Shown here: piece by piece, positions 1 to 8,633 of the stretch
Layout of the letters: each line of letters begins with the position of its first letter
Position numbering within the stretch: position 1 is the stretch's first letter
NCBI GenBank assembly: GCA_026129135.1
Contig: JAHCIQ010000005.1
Location: 186,001 to 250,000, forward strand
DNA: 64,000 nucleotides
DNA from: Cyanobacteria bacterium TGS_CYA1
GTDB lineage: Bacteria > Cyanobacteriota > Vampirovibrionia > Obscuribacterales > Obscuribacteraceae
Reading direction: 5' to 3'
The notes under the pieces: generated by a model
Database searches by the model: none
Told to the model about the DNA's origin: nothing
What the model saw: the letters and a program-made list of their open reading frames with translations, nothing else
Translations under genes and position numbers: made by a program

Positions 1-583
1 CGAGCCAGATTTGAGTCGCATCACACAAAGTGACGGCCCACATGCCACCAAGAATGGTGTAACCAGTGCCCACGATAGTGACAAGAACCGCACCCACATT
101 TAATGGCAGCCCAAAGAACAAATGCAAAATTTGAGCCAGTGCCACGAATTGTGCAGCGATCCAGCCAAAGAAGCTTGGAATCATAATAAGGGCAGACATA
201 ATTTCGGCTGAATTGCCGAATTTTATTCTGAAGAAATCAGACAAAGTTGTGATGCCCATTCTCCAGAGAGGCTTGGCAAAGAATGCACCAGCAATGAGCA
301 GGCACACACCCGAACCAAATGGATCAAGACTCACTTGTTTGAGTCCGTTATTTGCTACTTCGCTCGATACTGTCAAAATTGTGCCGGCGCCAAACCAGAT
401 AGCAAGCAACGCTGGCCATGAAAGCCCGATACCAAGTCTTCGCCCGGCGACGACATAGTCTTCTACATTCTGGACTTTGCGCTCAGCATAATAGCTGATA
501 GCGTACACCCCTATGATGTAGAGAACAATTACGGCGCCAAGCATCAGCTTGAAGTCGTTAGATATGAAATTAGACCCCTCCAC
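1..583 (-). CDS. Sodium:solute symporter (SSS family), partial
   Basis: N-terminal part of a Na+-coupled transporter of the SSS/SLC5 family; the C-terminal part lies beyond the left edge. The protein begins with a hydrophobic helix, followed by the family signature E-D-Y-V-V-A-G-R-R-L (the 'yfvagR' loop after helix 1) and then further membrane segments, including a stretch ending W-P-A-L-L-A-I-W-F-G-A-G-T. The likely start is a GTG at 583, two codons after the stop of the upstream PaaG-like gene; an ATG at 544 is the alternative. As the last visible gene of an acyl-CoA operon it probably imports the organic acid that the operon degrades. The substrate cannot be read from this fragment. Confidence 0.85.
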   Translation of the reverse strand, partial: MEGSNFISNDFKLMLGAVIVLYIIGVYAISYYAERKVQNVEDYVVAGRRLGIGLSWPALLAIWFGAGTILTVSSEVANNGLKQVSLDPFGSGVCLLIAGAFFAKPLWRMGITTLSDFFRIKFGNSAEIMSALIMIPSFFGWIAAQFVALAQILHLFFGLPLNVGAVLVTIVGTGYTILGGMWAVTLCDATQIWL

Positions 584-587
584 CTAC

Positions 588-1394
588 TTACTTGCCTGTG
601 TAAGCGGGTGCGCGTTTTTCAACGAAGGCTTTGACGCCTTCCTGAAAATCGTCAGAACGTCCGGCAATCTCTTGCAAGCTTGCTTCGTATTCGAGTAATT
701 CTTCCAAATCTGGAAATACTGCTTTATTGAAAGCGCGCTTGGTGAGCGCGTAAGCTTTGGTCGGTCCTTTAGCCAATTTAAGTGCAAGCTCCATTGCTGT
801 GTTCAACACTTCAGAGTCTGCCACGACTTGATTGACAAGTCCATACTCCAGAGCTTGCTTGGAAGATAACTTATCAGCACTCAGCATCAGCTCGAAAGCT
901 TTGGTCGGGTTGAGCAAACGTGGCAAGAAGAAAGTCGAGCCCGAATCAGGCACCAGACCAACTTTGGTGAAAGACTGGATAAAGCTCGTGCTTTCGGCAA
1001 TGATTCTGTAATCGCAAGCAAAAGCAAGACTGGCACCAGCTCCAGCTGCTACGCCATTGACTGCAGCCACGATTGGTTTTTCCATGCGGCGCAATTTTGT
1101 TATAAGTGGATTGTAGCGTCTGCGAATCGAATCACCAAGCGAGGGACGCTCGCCCATTTCTTGCGAAATGCTGCGACTCTGCAGGTCTTGTCCAGCACAA
1201 AAACCACGTCCGGCGCCAGTTAAAACAATCACTTTGACGTCTTTGTTTTTTTCCATCTCTTTGAGAGCGTCTTGCAATTGAAAGGTCAGCTCGTCGTTGA
1301 ATGAATTGAGCTTGTCTGGTCTGTTCAAAGTAACCAAACCAACTCCATCCTTTATTTCGGTGAGAAGAACTTTTTCTGATTCACTCTTAGACAC
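588..1394 (-). CDS. paaG: PaaG-like enoyl-CoA isomerase/hydratase
   Basis: Crotonase-fold protein of 268 residues, the usual family length. The oxyanion-hole segment F-C-A-G-Q-D-L (65-71) and V-G-L-V-P-D-S-G (145-152) match PaaG, the 1,2-epoxyphenylacetyl-CoA isomerase of aerobic phenylacetate breakdown. Asp150 sits where PaaG carries its catalytic Asp, and the first hydratase Glu is absent (G-A-G-A-S-L), as in PaaG. The start is GTG at 1394, with AGGAG about nine bases upstream. The gene lies between a second crotonase and a symporter in the same direction. Its position and motifs support a ring-opening or double-bond-shifting isomerase, but the epoxidase genes are not in the window, so the true substrate is uncertain. 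Confidence 0.8.
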   Translation of the reverse strand: MSKSESEKVLLTEIKDGVGLVTLNRPDKLNSFNDELTFQLQDALKEMEKNKDVKVIVLTGAGRGFCAGQDLQSRSISQEMGERPSLGDSIRRRYNPLITKLRRMEKPIVAAVNGVAAGAGASLAFACDYRIIAESTSFIQSFTKVGLVPDSGSTFFLPRLLNPTKAFELMLSADKLSSKQALEYGLVNQVVADSEVLNTAMELALKLAKGPTKAYALTKRAFNKAVFPDLEELLEYEASLQEIAGRSDDFQEGVKAFVEKRAPAYTGK

Positions 1395-1450
1395 TTTGCC
1401 GGTCTCCTATAACTTGGTCATCGAACTAAAATTATTACTGACTAAACGAC

Positions 1451-2236
1451 TCAGCGACCAGAAAATGTGGGCTGACGTTTTTCCAGAAATGCTTTCATGC
1501 CTTCCTTTTGATCTTCGGATGAGAAGAGCATGTAGAAGTTTTTGCGCTCGAACATGAGACCTTCCGAAATGGGAGCGTCGTATGTTTTGAGCACTGATTC
1601 TTTGGCGAGGCGAACCGCCACAGGCGATTTCTTAGCAATTTCGCGAGCGATAGCTTTGGCTTCTTCCAAATACAACTCAACCGGCACCACTTTATTCACC
1701 AGTCCCAGAGCAAGCGCTTCGGGAGCGGTTATCGGCTTTCCAGTCAAAATCATTTCCATTGCTTTGTGCTTGCCCACAACACGAGTCAAACGCTGTGTGC
1801 CACCAGCACCAGGAATGACACCGATATTGATTTCAGGCTGACCAAGCTGGGTCGTTTCCGAAGCGACGATAATGTCGCAATTCATCATTAGTTCGCATCC
1901 ACCACCAAGGACGAATCCGCTCACGGCGCAGACGATAGGCTTTTTGACATTGCGTATGCGATCCCAGGTAGCAAAATTGTCTCTGAGCATTATGCTAATA
2001 GTCGTTTCGTCAGACATTTCTTTGATGTCGGCGCCAGCTGCAAAAGCTCTCTCGCTGCCAGTCAAGACGATTGCACGAATCGACTCTTTACGGTCGAATT
2101 CTTCAAGAGCCGAAACCAGCTCGCCCATCAATTCATGATTGAGCGCGTTCAGCACTTGCGGACGATTGAGAGCGATTATTCCGATACTAGCGCCGGCTGC
2201 TCCCTCTTCTTCGACAATAATATTTTTGTATGTCAT
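1451..2236 (-). CDS. Enoyl-CoA hydratase (PaaF/crotonase type)
   Basis: Classic enoyl-CoA hydratase of 261 residues, which would add water to trans-2-enoyl-CoA. Both catalytic glutamates of the family are visible: Glu115 in G-G-G-C-E-L and Glu135 in G-Q-P-E-I, followed by P-G-A-G-G-T-Q-R-L. The oxyanion segment is A-A-G-A-D-I (66-71). A clear ribosome-binding site (TAGGAG) precedes the ATG at 2236. It is the middle of three consecutive crotonases read in one direction and is the most ordinary of them. In phenylacetate loci this slot is taken by PaaF, but general fatty-acid hydratases have the same motifs, so I leave the symbol blank. Confidence 0.88.
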   Translation of the reverse strand: MTYKNIIVEEEGAAGASIGIIALNRPQVLNALNHELMGELVSALEEFDRKESIRAIVLTGSERAFAAGADIKEMSDETTISIMLRDNFATWDRIRNVKKPIVCAVSGFVLGGGCELMMNCDIIVASETTQLGQPEINIGVIPGAGGTQRLTRVVGKHKAMEMILTGKPITAPEALALGLVNKVVPVELYLEEAKAIAREIAKKSPVAVRLAKESVLKTYDAPISEGLMFERKNFYMLFSSEDQKEGMKAFLEKRQPTFSGR

Positions 2237-2270
2237 GACACTCCTACCTGTCTTGCAATCTATTTAAAGT

Positions 2271-3221
2271 TTAAAGTGATTTTCCGCAGTTACCACAAAA
2301 CTTGTTTGTTTGAAGATTCTGTGTGTGACATGCCTGGCAACTCTTCTCGGCTTTGCCGGCACGCTCGCGCAGACCTTTGTAATCGATATGAGTTTTGTCT
2401 TTGAAGGCTCTGATGCCCTCGAAAGTTTCAGGAGCTGCAGAGTGCAGTGTGAGCCAATCGCGCGCATGACCAATTGTCATCGACCATGAGAAGTCGCGCC
2501 AGAAGTTCAACTGCTGTTTGGTATAACGTGTGCACTCAGGCAATTTGTTGTAGAGCTTTTCAGCCAGTTCGGCCACAGCTTGATCGAGCATCGAAGCTGG
2601 CACCACCTGATTGACTAACCCCCAGTCGAGTGCCATGTAAGCATCGATAGGCTCACACAACAACAACATTTCGCGCGCTCTTCTGTCGCCTATAATCAAA
2701 GGCAACCACTGTGTTGCACCACCGGCGGCAACACTGCCGCGTGCAGCACCAACCTGTCTGATGGTTACGTGACTGGCAGCAATCGCCAGGTCGCAAGCCA
2801 TATTGAGCTCGTTGCCACCACCGACGACCATGCCATTGAGGCGTGCAATTGTCGGCTTGCCGATATTGCGCAGACGGTCGTGCATTTCGACGAAAGCATA
2901 CATCCATTTATAGTAGTCGTTTGGTTTGGTCAAGACATATTCGTCTTGTTCTTTCAAATCGGCACCAGTACAAAATGCTTTGTCGCCAGCGCCTGTTATG
3001 ACGACTACTGCAATCGAATCATCATGTGCGCAATCTACATAAGCGTCGCCCAGTTCTTTCAGGGTGACAAGGTCGAAACAGTTGAGACTGTCTGGACGAT
3101 TGATTGTAATCGTCGCTACATAGCCTTTTTTCTCGTAAATGATCCTTTTGAAATCGAACGATTCTGGCTTAGCGCCCGAAACCGCTTTGCGAAGACCTTT
3201 TTCTGTGGATGCCTGTGCCAT
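2271..3221 (-). CDS. Oah/BamA-like crotonase with C-terminal zinc ribbon
   Basis: Crotonase-fold protein of 316 residues. The segments A-F-C-T-G-A-D-L (82-89), N-G-M-V-V-G-G-G-N-E-L (129-139) and R-G-S-V-A-A-G-G-A-T-Q-W-L-P-L (161-175) resemble 6-oxocyclohex-1-ene-1-carbonyl-CoA hydrolase (Oah/BamA), the ring-opening enzyme of anaerobic benzoyl-CoA degradation, more than ordinary hydratases. Glu138 keeps the first catalytic position. After the fold, residues 295-312 form a zinc ribbon (C295-x2-C298-x10-C309-x2-C312), which I do not know from this family. It sits between the EthD-like gene and the enoyl-CoA hydratase. The Oah likeness is from memory of the motif pattern; dihydroxynaphthoyl-CoA-synthase-like or plain hydratase activity remains possible. 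Confidence 0.75.
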   Translation of the reverse strand: MAQASTEKGLRKAVSGAKPESFDFKRIIYEKKGYVATITINRPDSLNCFDLVTLKELGDAYVDCAHDDSIAVVVITGAGDKAFCTGADLKEQDEYVLTKPNDYYKWMYAFVEMHDRLRNIGKPTIARLNGMVVGGGNELNMACDLAIAASHVTIRQVGAARGSVAAGGATQWLPLIIGDRRAREMLLLCEPIDAYMALDWGLVNQVVPASMLDQAVAELAEKLYNKLPECTRYTKQQLNFWRDFSWSMTIGHARDWLTLHSAAPETFEGIRAFKDKTHIDYKGLRERAGKAEKSCQACHTQNLQTNKFCGNCGKSL

Positions 3222-3246
3222 CTGATTTCTTGTTCCTTTCCTTTAA

Positions 3247-3570
3247 TTAGACGTTAGCAGCGACTTTTTCTTCTTTGCACTCGGCAAAAGACATGGTTAC
3301 CACGTCTGCTGCAAAACTCATCAAATCTTTAGCGGATGCTTTACCTTCTTCCGAACCCATACCAGCTTTGAGAGCATCCATGTTTTCGAAATAAAGTTCT
3401 GCCATCATGAAATATTCGGCTTCGCCACGAGGAGCACCAACGAATTTGGACACTTCGCATTTTTTGAGACCAGGAATTTTAGCAGCGAGCGGCAAGTGAA
3501 CATTGTTATAGTGCTCTTCAAATTTTTCCACGTCTGCTGGCTTTTTGTAGAGTGCAACTAACTTGATCAT
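3247..3570 (-). CDS. EthD-family small dimeric alpha-beta barrel protein
   Basis: A 107-residue protein with the EthD pattern: N-terminal strand M-I-K-L-V-A-L-Y-K-K, then Y-N-N-V-H-L-P-L-A (22-30, with the typical H-x-P-L) and a second strand around A-E-Y-F-M-M-A-E-L-Y-F. EthD-like proteins are ferredoxin-fold dimers found next to ring-cleaving or ring-modifying enzymes, with roles ranging from accessory protein to decarboxylase. The ribosome-binding site is strong (AAGGAG, then AAAAGGA just before the ATG). It lies directly downstream of paaK and upstream of the crotonase series, so it probably acts on, or protects, an intermediate of this pathway. The reaction cannot be named from sequence. 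Confidence 0.82.
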   Translation of the reverse strand: MIKLVALYKKPADVEKFEEHYNNVHLPLAAKIPGLKKCEVSKFVGAPRGEAEYFMMAELYFENMDALKAGMGSEEGKASAKDLMSFAADVVTMSFAECKEEKVAANV

Positions 3571-3602
3571 TTCCTTTTCGCTCCTTCAATTGGTGTTTTT
3601 GT

Positions 3603-4961
3603 TTATTTCGCCGCCTGCGATCGTTTATCGATCACACGCACCGCTTTGCCCTCAGAGCGAGGAACTGAGCGGGGTTTCATGAGTTTAACATCTGCTGTCA
3701 GCCCCATGTTCTCTTTCAAGGATTTTTGTATCTTTTGAGTCAAAGTCTCAAACTCGACCTGACCGTCTTCGAACTCGCCCCAACGTGCCACAATCTCTTC
3801 CGAGATTTCGACCTGGACCTCGAGCACGTCAAGCGCTTTTTCTCTGTTTACCACGAGCTGATAGTGCGGCGCCAACTCATCGATACTCAAAAGAGCCTGC
3901 TCGATTTCAGAAGGATAAACATTTACGCCTCGAATAATGAGCATGTCATCGAGTCTGGCTTTCACCCGCTCCATGCGCGCCATCGTTCTGCCGCACACAC
4001 AAGGCTCATAGTACAGGCGCGATATGTCACCAGTTCTGTAGCGAATGACAGGAATTGCTTCTTTCTGAATATTGGTGAAAACAAGCTCGCCTTCTTCGCC
4101 TTCGGGCAATATTTCGCCAGTCTTTGGATCGATGATTTCGGGCAAGAACAAATCTTCCCAGACATGGAGACCTTTTCGACCTTCAAGACATTCCATCGAA
4201 ACACCCGGACCCATGATTTCGGATAGCCCGTAAATGTCGAGCGCTTTTATTTGAAGCTTACTTTCTATTTGCTTGCGCAATTCTTCAGTCCATGGCTCGG
4301 CGCCAAATATGCCGATTTCGACATTGATAGTCGACAAATCGATCGCATTTTCTTCCATGTGATATGCGATGTTGAGAGCATACGAAGGTGTCGAAAGCAA
4401 AATGCGCGAACCGAAATCTTGCAAAAGCAAAATTTGCTGCTGGGTGCGTCCGCCTGAAGCAGGAATGACAGTGGCGCCAAAATGCTCGATGCCATAGTGC
4501 ATCCCAAGTCCACCAGTGAAAAGTCCATAGCCGTAAGCGTTGTGCACAATGTCTGCAGGTTTGGCTCCGGCGCATGCAAGCGAGCGTGCGCAAGCTTCTT
4601 TCCAGGTTTCGAGGTCGTTTTTGGTATAACCGACCACAGTCGGCTTGCCCTTGGTTCCAGACGAAGCGTGGATGCGGCTAACATTCGACAATGGCTCACA
4701 AAACAAACCAAACGGATAGTTGTTGCGCAAATCGTACTTGTAAGTAAAGGGCAGCGATTTGAGGTCGCTCAGGTCTTTGAAATTTTCCGCAAGATTAGTA
4801 ATACCAGCTTCGGCAAAACGCTTTTGGTAAAACTCATTTTTGCTCACTCTTTTGAGCATTTCGCTTAGGCGTTTGGTTTGCAGCGCCCGCAATTCGCCGC
4901 GCGACATGCACTCGGCATTTTTGTTCCAAATGAAGGGTTCTGATTTAGTCTTGGCTACCAT
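3603..4961 (-). CDS. paaK: Phenylacetate-CoA ligase
   Basis: Adenylate-forming CoA ligase, 452 residues from the chosen start, which activates phenylacetate or a related aryl acid with ATP and CoA in the cytoplasm. Visible signatures are N-terminal [10 protein letters not shown], the P-loop [27 protein letters not shown] and [11 protein letters not shown], all typical of PaaK. An in-frame ATG at 5000 would add 13 hydrophobic residues unlike the family, so 4961 is preferred. It is the first gene of the catabolic operon. Benzoate-CoA or other aryl-CoA ligases of the PaaK branch are the alternative reading. Confidence 0.9.
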   Translation of the reverse strand: MVAKTKSEPFIWNKNAECMSRGELRALQTKRLSEMLKRVSKNEFYQKRFAEAGITNLAENFKDLSDLKSLPFTYKYDLRNNYPFGLFCEPLSNVSRIHASSGTKGKPTVVGYTKNDLETWKEACARSLACAGAKPADIVHNAYGYGLFTGGLGMHYGIEHFGATVIPASGGRTQQQILLLQDFGSRILLSTPSYALNIAYHMEENAIDLSTINVEIGIFGAEPWTEELRKQIESKLQIKALDIYGLSEIMGPGVSMECLEGRKGLHVWEDLFLPEIIDPKTGEILPEGEEGELVFTNIQKEAIPVIRYRTGDISRLYYEPCVCGRTMARMERVKARLDDMLIIRGVNVYPSEIEQALLSIDELAPHYQLVVNREKALDVLEVQVEISEEIVARWGEFEDGQVEFETLTQKIQKSLKENMGLTADVKLMKPRSVPRSEGKAVRVIDKRSQAAK

Positions 4962-5056
4962 CAAAAAATCCACGTTCGCCCAGAAAGCTATGAAGGTCAT
5001 AACTATACAAACAATGAATAGATATGTTGTTTTATCTGGGGGTGTTTAAGAACTTC

Positions 5057-6034
5057 TTACTTTGTCCAGTTCTTGCGCATGGGCGATTGGTAATTTTTGA
5101 ATGCAAGCTCGGCGCCCGAAGCGGTCCTGAATACCGGGTCCAGGATGGCAAAATGATACACCGTCCATTTGTTGAGCTGACCGCGTCTGACCACGTGCAG
5201 GCGCAGAGTGAAGCGGGTCAAGCGCGGAAGAGCCGCTTCCACCTTTTGAAAATCGAGCGCACCACCCAAGTCGTCAACCACACCAGCTGCGTCCTTCGGA
5301 TGCAGATAGAGCTTTTCTTCGGGCGTTAAAATTTCATCGAGCGTGTCTTCGATGCGTGCATAAACGAAGCTTTCATCGGAATTTTCGCCAGATATTTTCT
5401 CTCTAGACTCACGCTTGGGCTTCAAACGTCCCGATGCTTCCTGGTTTTCAGGACTAGGCGCAAGTTCTTTTGGGTGATACTCGATTCCGACACTTGTTGG
5501 AGGCCTGTCGATCACTCCTTTGCCAAGACTGGGGCGCAGACGCAAACTGAAAGCTTGCCATGAGTCTTTATCCGGGTCAGCCAGAAACTGGTCGAACTCG
5601 CTTTTCTTCATGACGATGCCGTAAGCCATTTTCAATGGCAAGAACTCGGGCTCGTATCCTTTGTCGAATTTAATCGGCACATCAACACTGAAATCTTCGG
5701 GCACTTCCCAGGGAATTGGCGTCTTTGATTTCACCGTGGCAGGAATCGGCTTAGACTGAAATTCTCCAGTCGAAAATGGATGCTTCATCATAAAAGCCAG
5801 ATTAGGCTCTTGCGATGACAAATAAACCAGATACGAAACCCAGCCACCTTTAGCCGGACACTGACAAGCATTGCCGCCAAATTGCTTGACTGCTTTTCTG
5901 TAGTTTCCAATCTCGATAGCCTGCAGAAACGCGACGCTGACGTCTGTCGTATCTTTAGTCGAATTGCTCCAAAATAGAGCCGTTCCAACGATACCGATTA
6001 CAAGTAGAAGTAGTAGAGGATAAAGAATTCTCAT
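5057..6034 (-). CDS. Membrane-anchored protein of unknown function
   Basis: Protein of 325 residues that I do not recognise. It starts with one hydrophobic helix (about residues 4-22, L-L-L-L-L-V-I-G-I-V-G-T-A) and then a polar, presumably periplasmic body. A C-x-C pair (N-A-C-Q-C-P) lies near residues 56-60. The middle is rich in charged residues and proline (about 190-220) and looks disordered. The C-terminal end has alternating beta-strand-like segments (F-T-L-R-L-H-V-V-R-R). It is divergent from the polytopic membrane protein starting near 6143, and upstream of the paaK operon in the same direction, though separated by about 95 bases. No function can be assigned. Confidence 0.7.
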   Translation of the reverse strand: MRILYPLLLLLVIGIVGTALFWSNSTKDTTDVSVAFLQAIEIGNYRKAVKQFGGNACQCPAKGGWVSYLVYLSSQEPNLAFMMKHPFSTGEFQSKPIPATVKSKTPIPWEVPEDFSVDVPIKFDKGYEPEFLPLKMAYGIVMKKSEFDQFLADPDKDSWQAFSLRLRPSLGKGVIDRPPTSVGIEYHPKELAPSPENQEASGRLKPKRESREKISGENSDESFVYARIEDTLDEILTPEEKLYLHPKDAAGVVDDLGGALDFQKVEAALPRLTRFTLRLHVVRRGQLNKWTVYHFAILDPVFRTASGAELAFKNYQSPMRKNWTK

Positions 6035-6142
6035 AAAGCTGATTGCGAGTTGAACACAGATTCATTACCGGCTAATTTAGCTTATCAGGTTAGTAGTTTT
6101 AGTAACGTTCAACTTTCAGTCGACTCCAATTATCAGGTGCAT

Positions 6143-7627
6143 ATGGCTACCTTATCCAACGAATTTGCAATTGTCTTTTTCCTCGTGGCAATCGGCTTTT
6201 TTGCCTGGCGCTTCGTACGAGACAAATCCATGACAGAATTGAATTCAAAAGGTTTCGCCCCACGCATCAAGCCGATGGCTATTGGTCTTGCAGGCACAAT
6301 CGCCATGCTTTTCATGGCAAGTTTTCTGGGCATCGATGTCTCGTCCACTTACGCTTATGTAGCTTTTGGATTTATCCTTCCTTTCCTTTTGACCTCACTT
6401 GGAATGAACTCATGGCTTCGCGCACTGGTTCTACTAATTGCATCTGTCGCAGCGACAATGGCAATTCCCAATTCTGCTTTCATCGCACTGCCAGCAGTGG
6501 CAATGGCACTCGTGCTCTGGTCGTTCTGTGAAACTTTTGCAACACCAGAAGAAAGCCGCGCCGACCGCAGCTTCATAGATATATTGCCATCACTCGTCTG
6601 GCTCATCGGTCTCTTTGTAATGAACAGAGTAGACAACGCAACCTGGTACGTGACTCACCAGAAACTGTTTCTTGTAAGTATAGTTTCGGCTCTGGTCTTG
6701 CGCTGGCTTCAAGGTCCATTCATCAAAGAAGACAAACTCTACGTCAAGCGTTTGACCCTGGCAGCAACCGGCGGCTTATTGCTTCTAATTCTCATCACCA
6801 AAATGATGGTAGCTCTCGATCTTTCCAAACTTGCCGCAGTCGGTGGCGCTGGATTCATGATGACTTATTTGCTCGACTCGCTCGACAAAAAGAATTCGCT
6901 GAACGCTCCCTCTTCGCTCAAGTCATTCAAAGCTCTTTTATTCATCGGCATTTTCACTCTCGTTACAAGCCGCTTGTTTGGAACAGCAGGACTGGTTGTG
7001 CTTGCCTCGACCACTATAATTTCGGTTGGATACAAACATAAATATGCAGCAATCGCCGGATTTTTCTGGCTCGCCAAAGCCATGCTTGAAGCCTTTGTAT
7101 TTACTTACAACAGTAATATGACTGGTATCAACCTGATGCACGTTTATGTGAGCGCTGGTCTTTATGCCGGATTCTTGATGGCAGTGACAATTGCTTATCT
7201 AGTCAAAAACACAGCCACACCAGGCTGGGTCAAAGCGTTGCTCATCACCTCAGCTGGCTTGATGGCACCTATGGCTTGCAATTATTTCTTGCACGCCGAA
7301 GCTGCATCTAGCTTTATGCTCGCATCAGTTGTGGCTTCGCTCATGGTCTCGATTTTCCTCGTGCCAAACGCACTCTGGGAATCCGAAGGCAACGAATTGA
7401 TTATGGCGTTTCCGCTTTGCGTAATCACCTGTGCTCAAATAACAGGAGACCTGATTGAGAAAGGTAATGCCTGCGACTTGCAAGCTCGCTTAACTACTCT
7501 AGGCGTGCTTGCTGCTATCTCTGCGGTGATTGTCTTCATCTCTACCTGGAAGCCAGGACAAGGCGGACCCAAAGTTGATGCAACCCCTGCACCGCCACCA
7601 CCACCAACGAGCGAAAGCATAGTATAG
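6143..7627 (+). CDS. Polytopic membrane protein of unknown function
   Basis: Integral membrane protein of about 494 residues with roughly 13-14 hydrophobic segments and a short proline-rich C-terminal tail (T-P-A-P-P-P-P-P-T). No transporter signature was recognised. The preferred start is the ATG at 6143, preceded by AGGT at good spacing and directly followed by the first helix. A TTG at 6050 would add 31 polar residues and leave only 15 bases to the divergent gene. A strong intrinsic terminator lies 22 bases after the stop. It could be a lineage-specific permease or a sensor membrane domain; sequence alone does not decide. Confidence 0.72.
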   Translation: MATLSNEFAIVFFLVAIGFFAWRFVRDKSMTELNSKGFAPRIKPMAIGLAGTIAMLFMASFLGIDVSSTYAYVAFGFILPFLLTSLGMNSWLRALVLLIASVAATMAIPNSAFIALPAVAMALVLWSFCETFATPEESRADRSFIDILPSLVWLIGLFVMNRVDNATWYVTHQKLFLVSIVSALVLRWLQGPFIKEDKLYVKRLTLAATGGLLLLILITKMMVALDLSKLAAVGGAGFMMTYLLDSLDKKNSLNAPSSLKSFKALLFIGIFTLVTSRLFGTAGLVVLASTTIISVGYKHKYAAIAGFFWLAKAMLEAFVFTYNSNMTGINLMHVYVSAGLYAGFLMAVTIAYLVKNTATPGWVKALLITSAGLMAPMACNYFLHAEAASSFMLASVVASLMVSIFLVPNALWESEGNELIMAFPLCVITCAQITGDLIEKGNACDLQARLTTLGVLAAISAVIVFISTWKPGQGGPKVDATPAPPPPPTSESIV

Positions 7628-7649
7628 TCTCAGTCGAAATTTAGTCTCA

Positions 7650-7684
7650 AACCACTGCGTCAGTCGCAGTGGTTTTTATTTTTT
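7650..7684 (+). terminator. Rho-independent terminator after the polytopic membrane protein
   Basis: Perfect 10-base-pair stem AACCACTGCG / CGCAGTGGTT (7650-7659 with 7665-7674) around a five-base loop, followed by a T-rich tract TTTATTTTTT. Its placement just after the stop at 7627 ends transcription of the upstream gene and isolates the next one. Confidence 0.9.
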
Positions 7685-7808
7685 CGTCTGAAGTCCAGGC
7701 CACGGACAACAGACGAAATTTATTAAAGGGTTCGAACCAAACTTAGTCAAAATCAGATTCAGGCTTTTCCCTATGCTGGGCCGATGGCGATAGCGTTAAA
7801 GTGTATTT

Positions 7809-8633
7809 ATGCGTTTCAACCATATATTTGTCGCCTTACTTTCTTTGGTGATTTTTTCTCAAAGCACTTTTGCGTTTGAAGATATTGAAAAGTACAAACT
7901 CTACAAATTTACTTACACAGACGCAGATGATTGTAGTTGCTTCGTTCAACCAAATATCTGCGCTGGGGGATTTTACTTACGCAACGTGGAGAGAAGAATA
8001 AATTACATTTGGAATCCACCAGCCCAAACCTCTGACGAAACAGCTGAAGTTCAATTCAAAATTCACAAAAATGGAAGCGTTTCAGATATCAAACTGATTT
8101 CCAAAAGCGACTCTCCCTATTCGAAGTCAGTAATCAAAGCAGTAAAAAAAGCCGCGCCATTTCACCATCTTCCCGACGGAGCACCAAGCAATGTTGATAT
8201 CAAAATGACTTTCCCAACAAAGGTTCAAGTGCTAAAACGACTTTATAATTTCGACTCTAAAAAACCAGCAGAATATGAAATTGTTCCTTATACTTCGGTC
8301 AAAAAACCTGACATGAACTATTTGGATTTTGTTCTTGCCCCTCATCTGATGAATCTACAAGATACAATTTTGCGCAATTATAATCAAAGAAACATAGGTT
8401 CTTACGGCAAAGTCTTTTCCTTCGAATTCACAATGAAACCAGATGGTGTGCTTTGTAATTTCGTTCCAAACCAGGTACAAACCTTATCAGAGCAAGAGCT
8501 ACTGGAAATCGTAAAAGATTCGAGCCCAGTTGATTTAGCTCCAGGACTGCCAGGAGAACTAAGAATAAAGTTCAGTTTCGATCCTAGAGTCCGAGAGCCG
8601 CATATCTCAGAAGCGAGGCTTATTCAGCCTTAA
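7809..8633 (+). CDS. Exported protein with TonB C-terminal-like domains
   Basis: Protein of 274 residues with a clear signal peptide (about residues 1-22, ending S-T-F-A-F). Residues 73-135 follow the TonB C-terminal pattern: V-Q-F-K-I-H-K-N-G-S-V-S-D-I-K-L, then S-V-I-K-A-V-K-K-A-A-P-F, and a beta strand I-K-M-T-F. The second half (about 195-268) repeats the pattern with F-E-F-T-M-K-P-D-G and a final strand I-K-F-S-F-D. Stand-alone TonB_C-like domains in the periplasm are common in Melainabacteria-type and Gram-negative genomes, and here there is no transmembrane energy-coupling segment, so it is not a functional TonB. It ends convergently with, and overlaps by 14 bases, the esterase gene. 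Confidence 0.72.
   Translation: MRFNHIFVALLSLVIFSQSTFAFEDIEKYKLYKFTYTDADDCSCFVQPNICAGGFYLRNVERRINYIWNPPAQTSDETAEVQFKIHKNGSVSDIKLISKSDSPYSKSVIKAVKKAAPFHHLPDGAPSNVDIKMTFPTKVQVLKRLYNFDSKKPAEYEIVPYTSVKKPDMNYLDFVLAPHLMNLQDTILRNYNQRNIGSYGKVFSFEFTMKPDGVLCNFVPNQVQTLSEQELLEIVKDSSPVDLAPGLPGELRIKFSFDPRVREPHISEARLIQP

Noticed and set aside
5057-5329. Plus-strand frame near 5024-5329
   Set aside because: Antisense shadow of the membrane-anchored protein gene, with no ribosome-binding site or domain.
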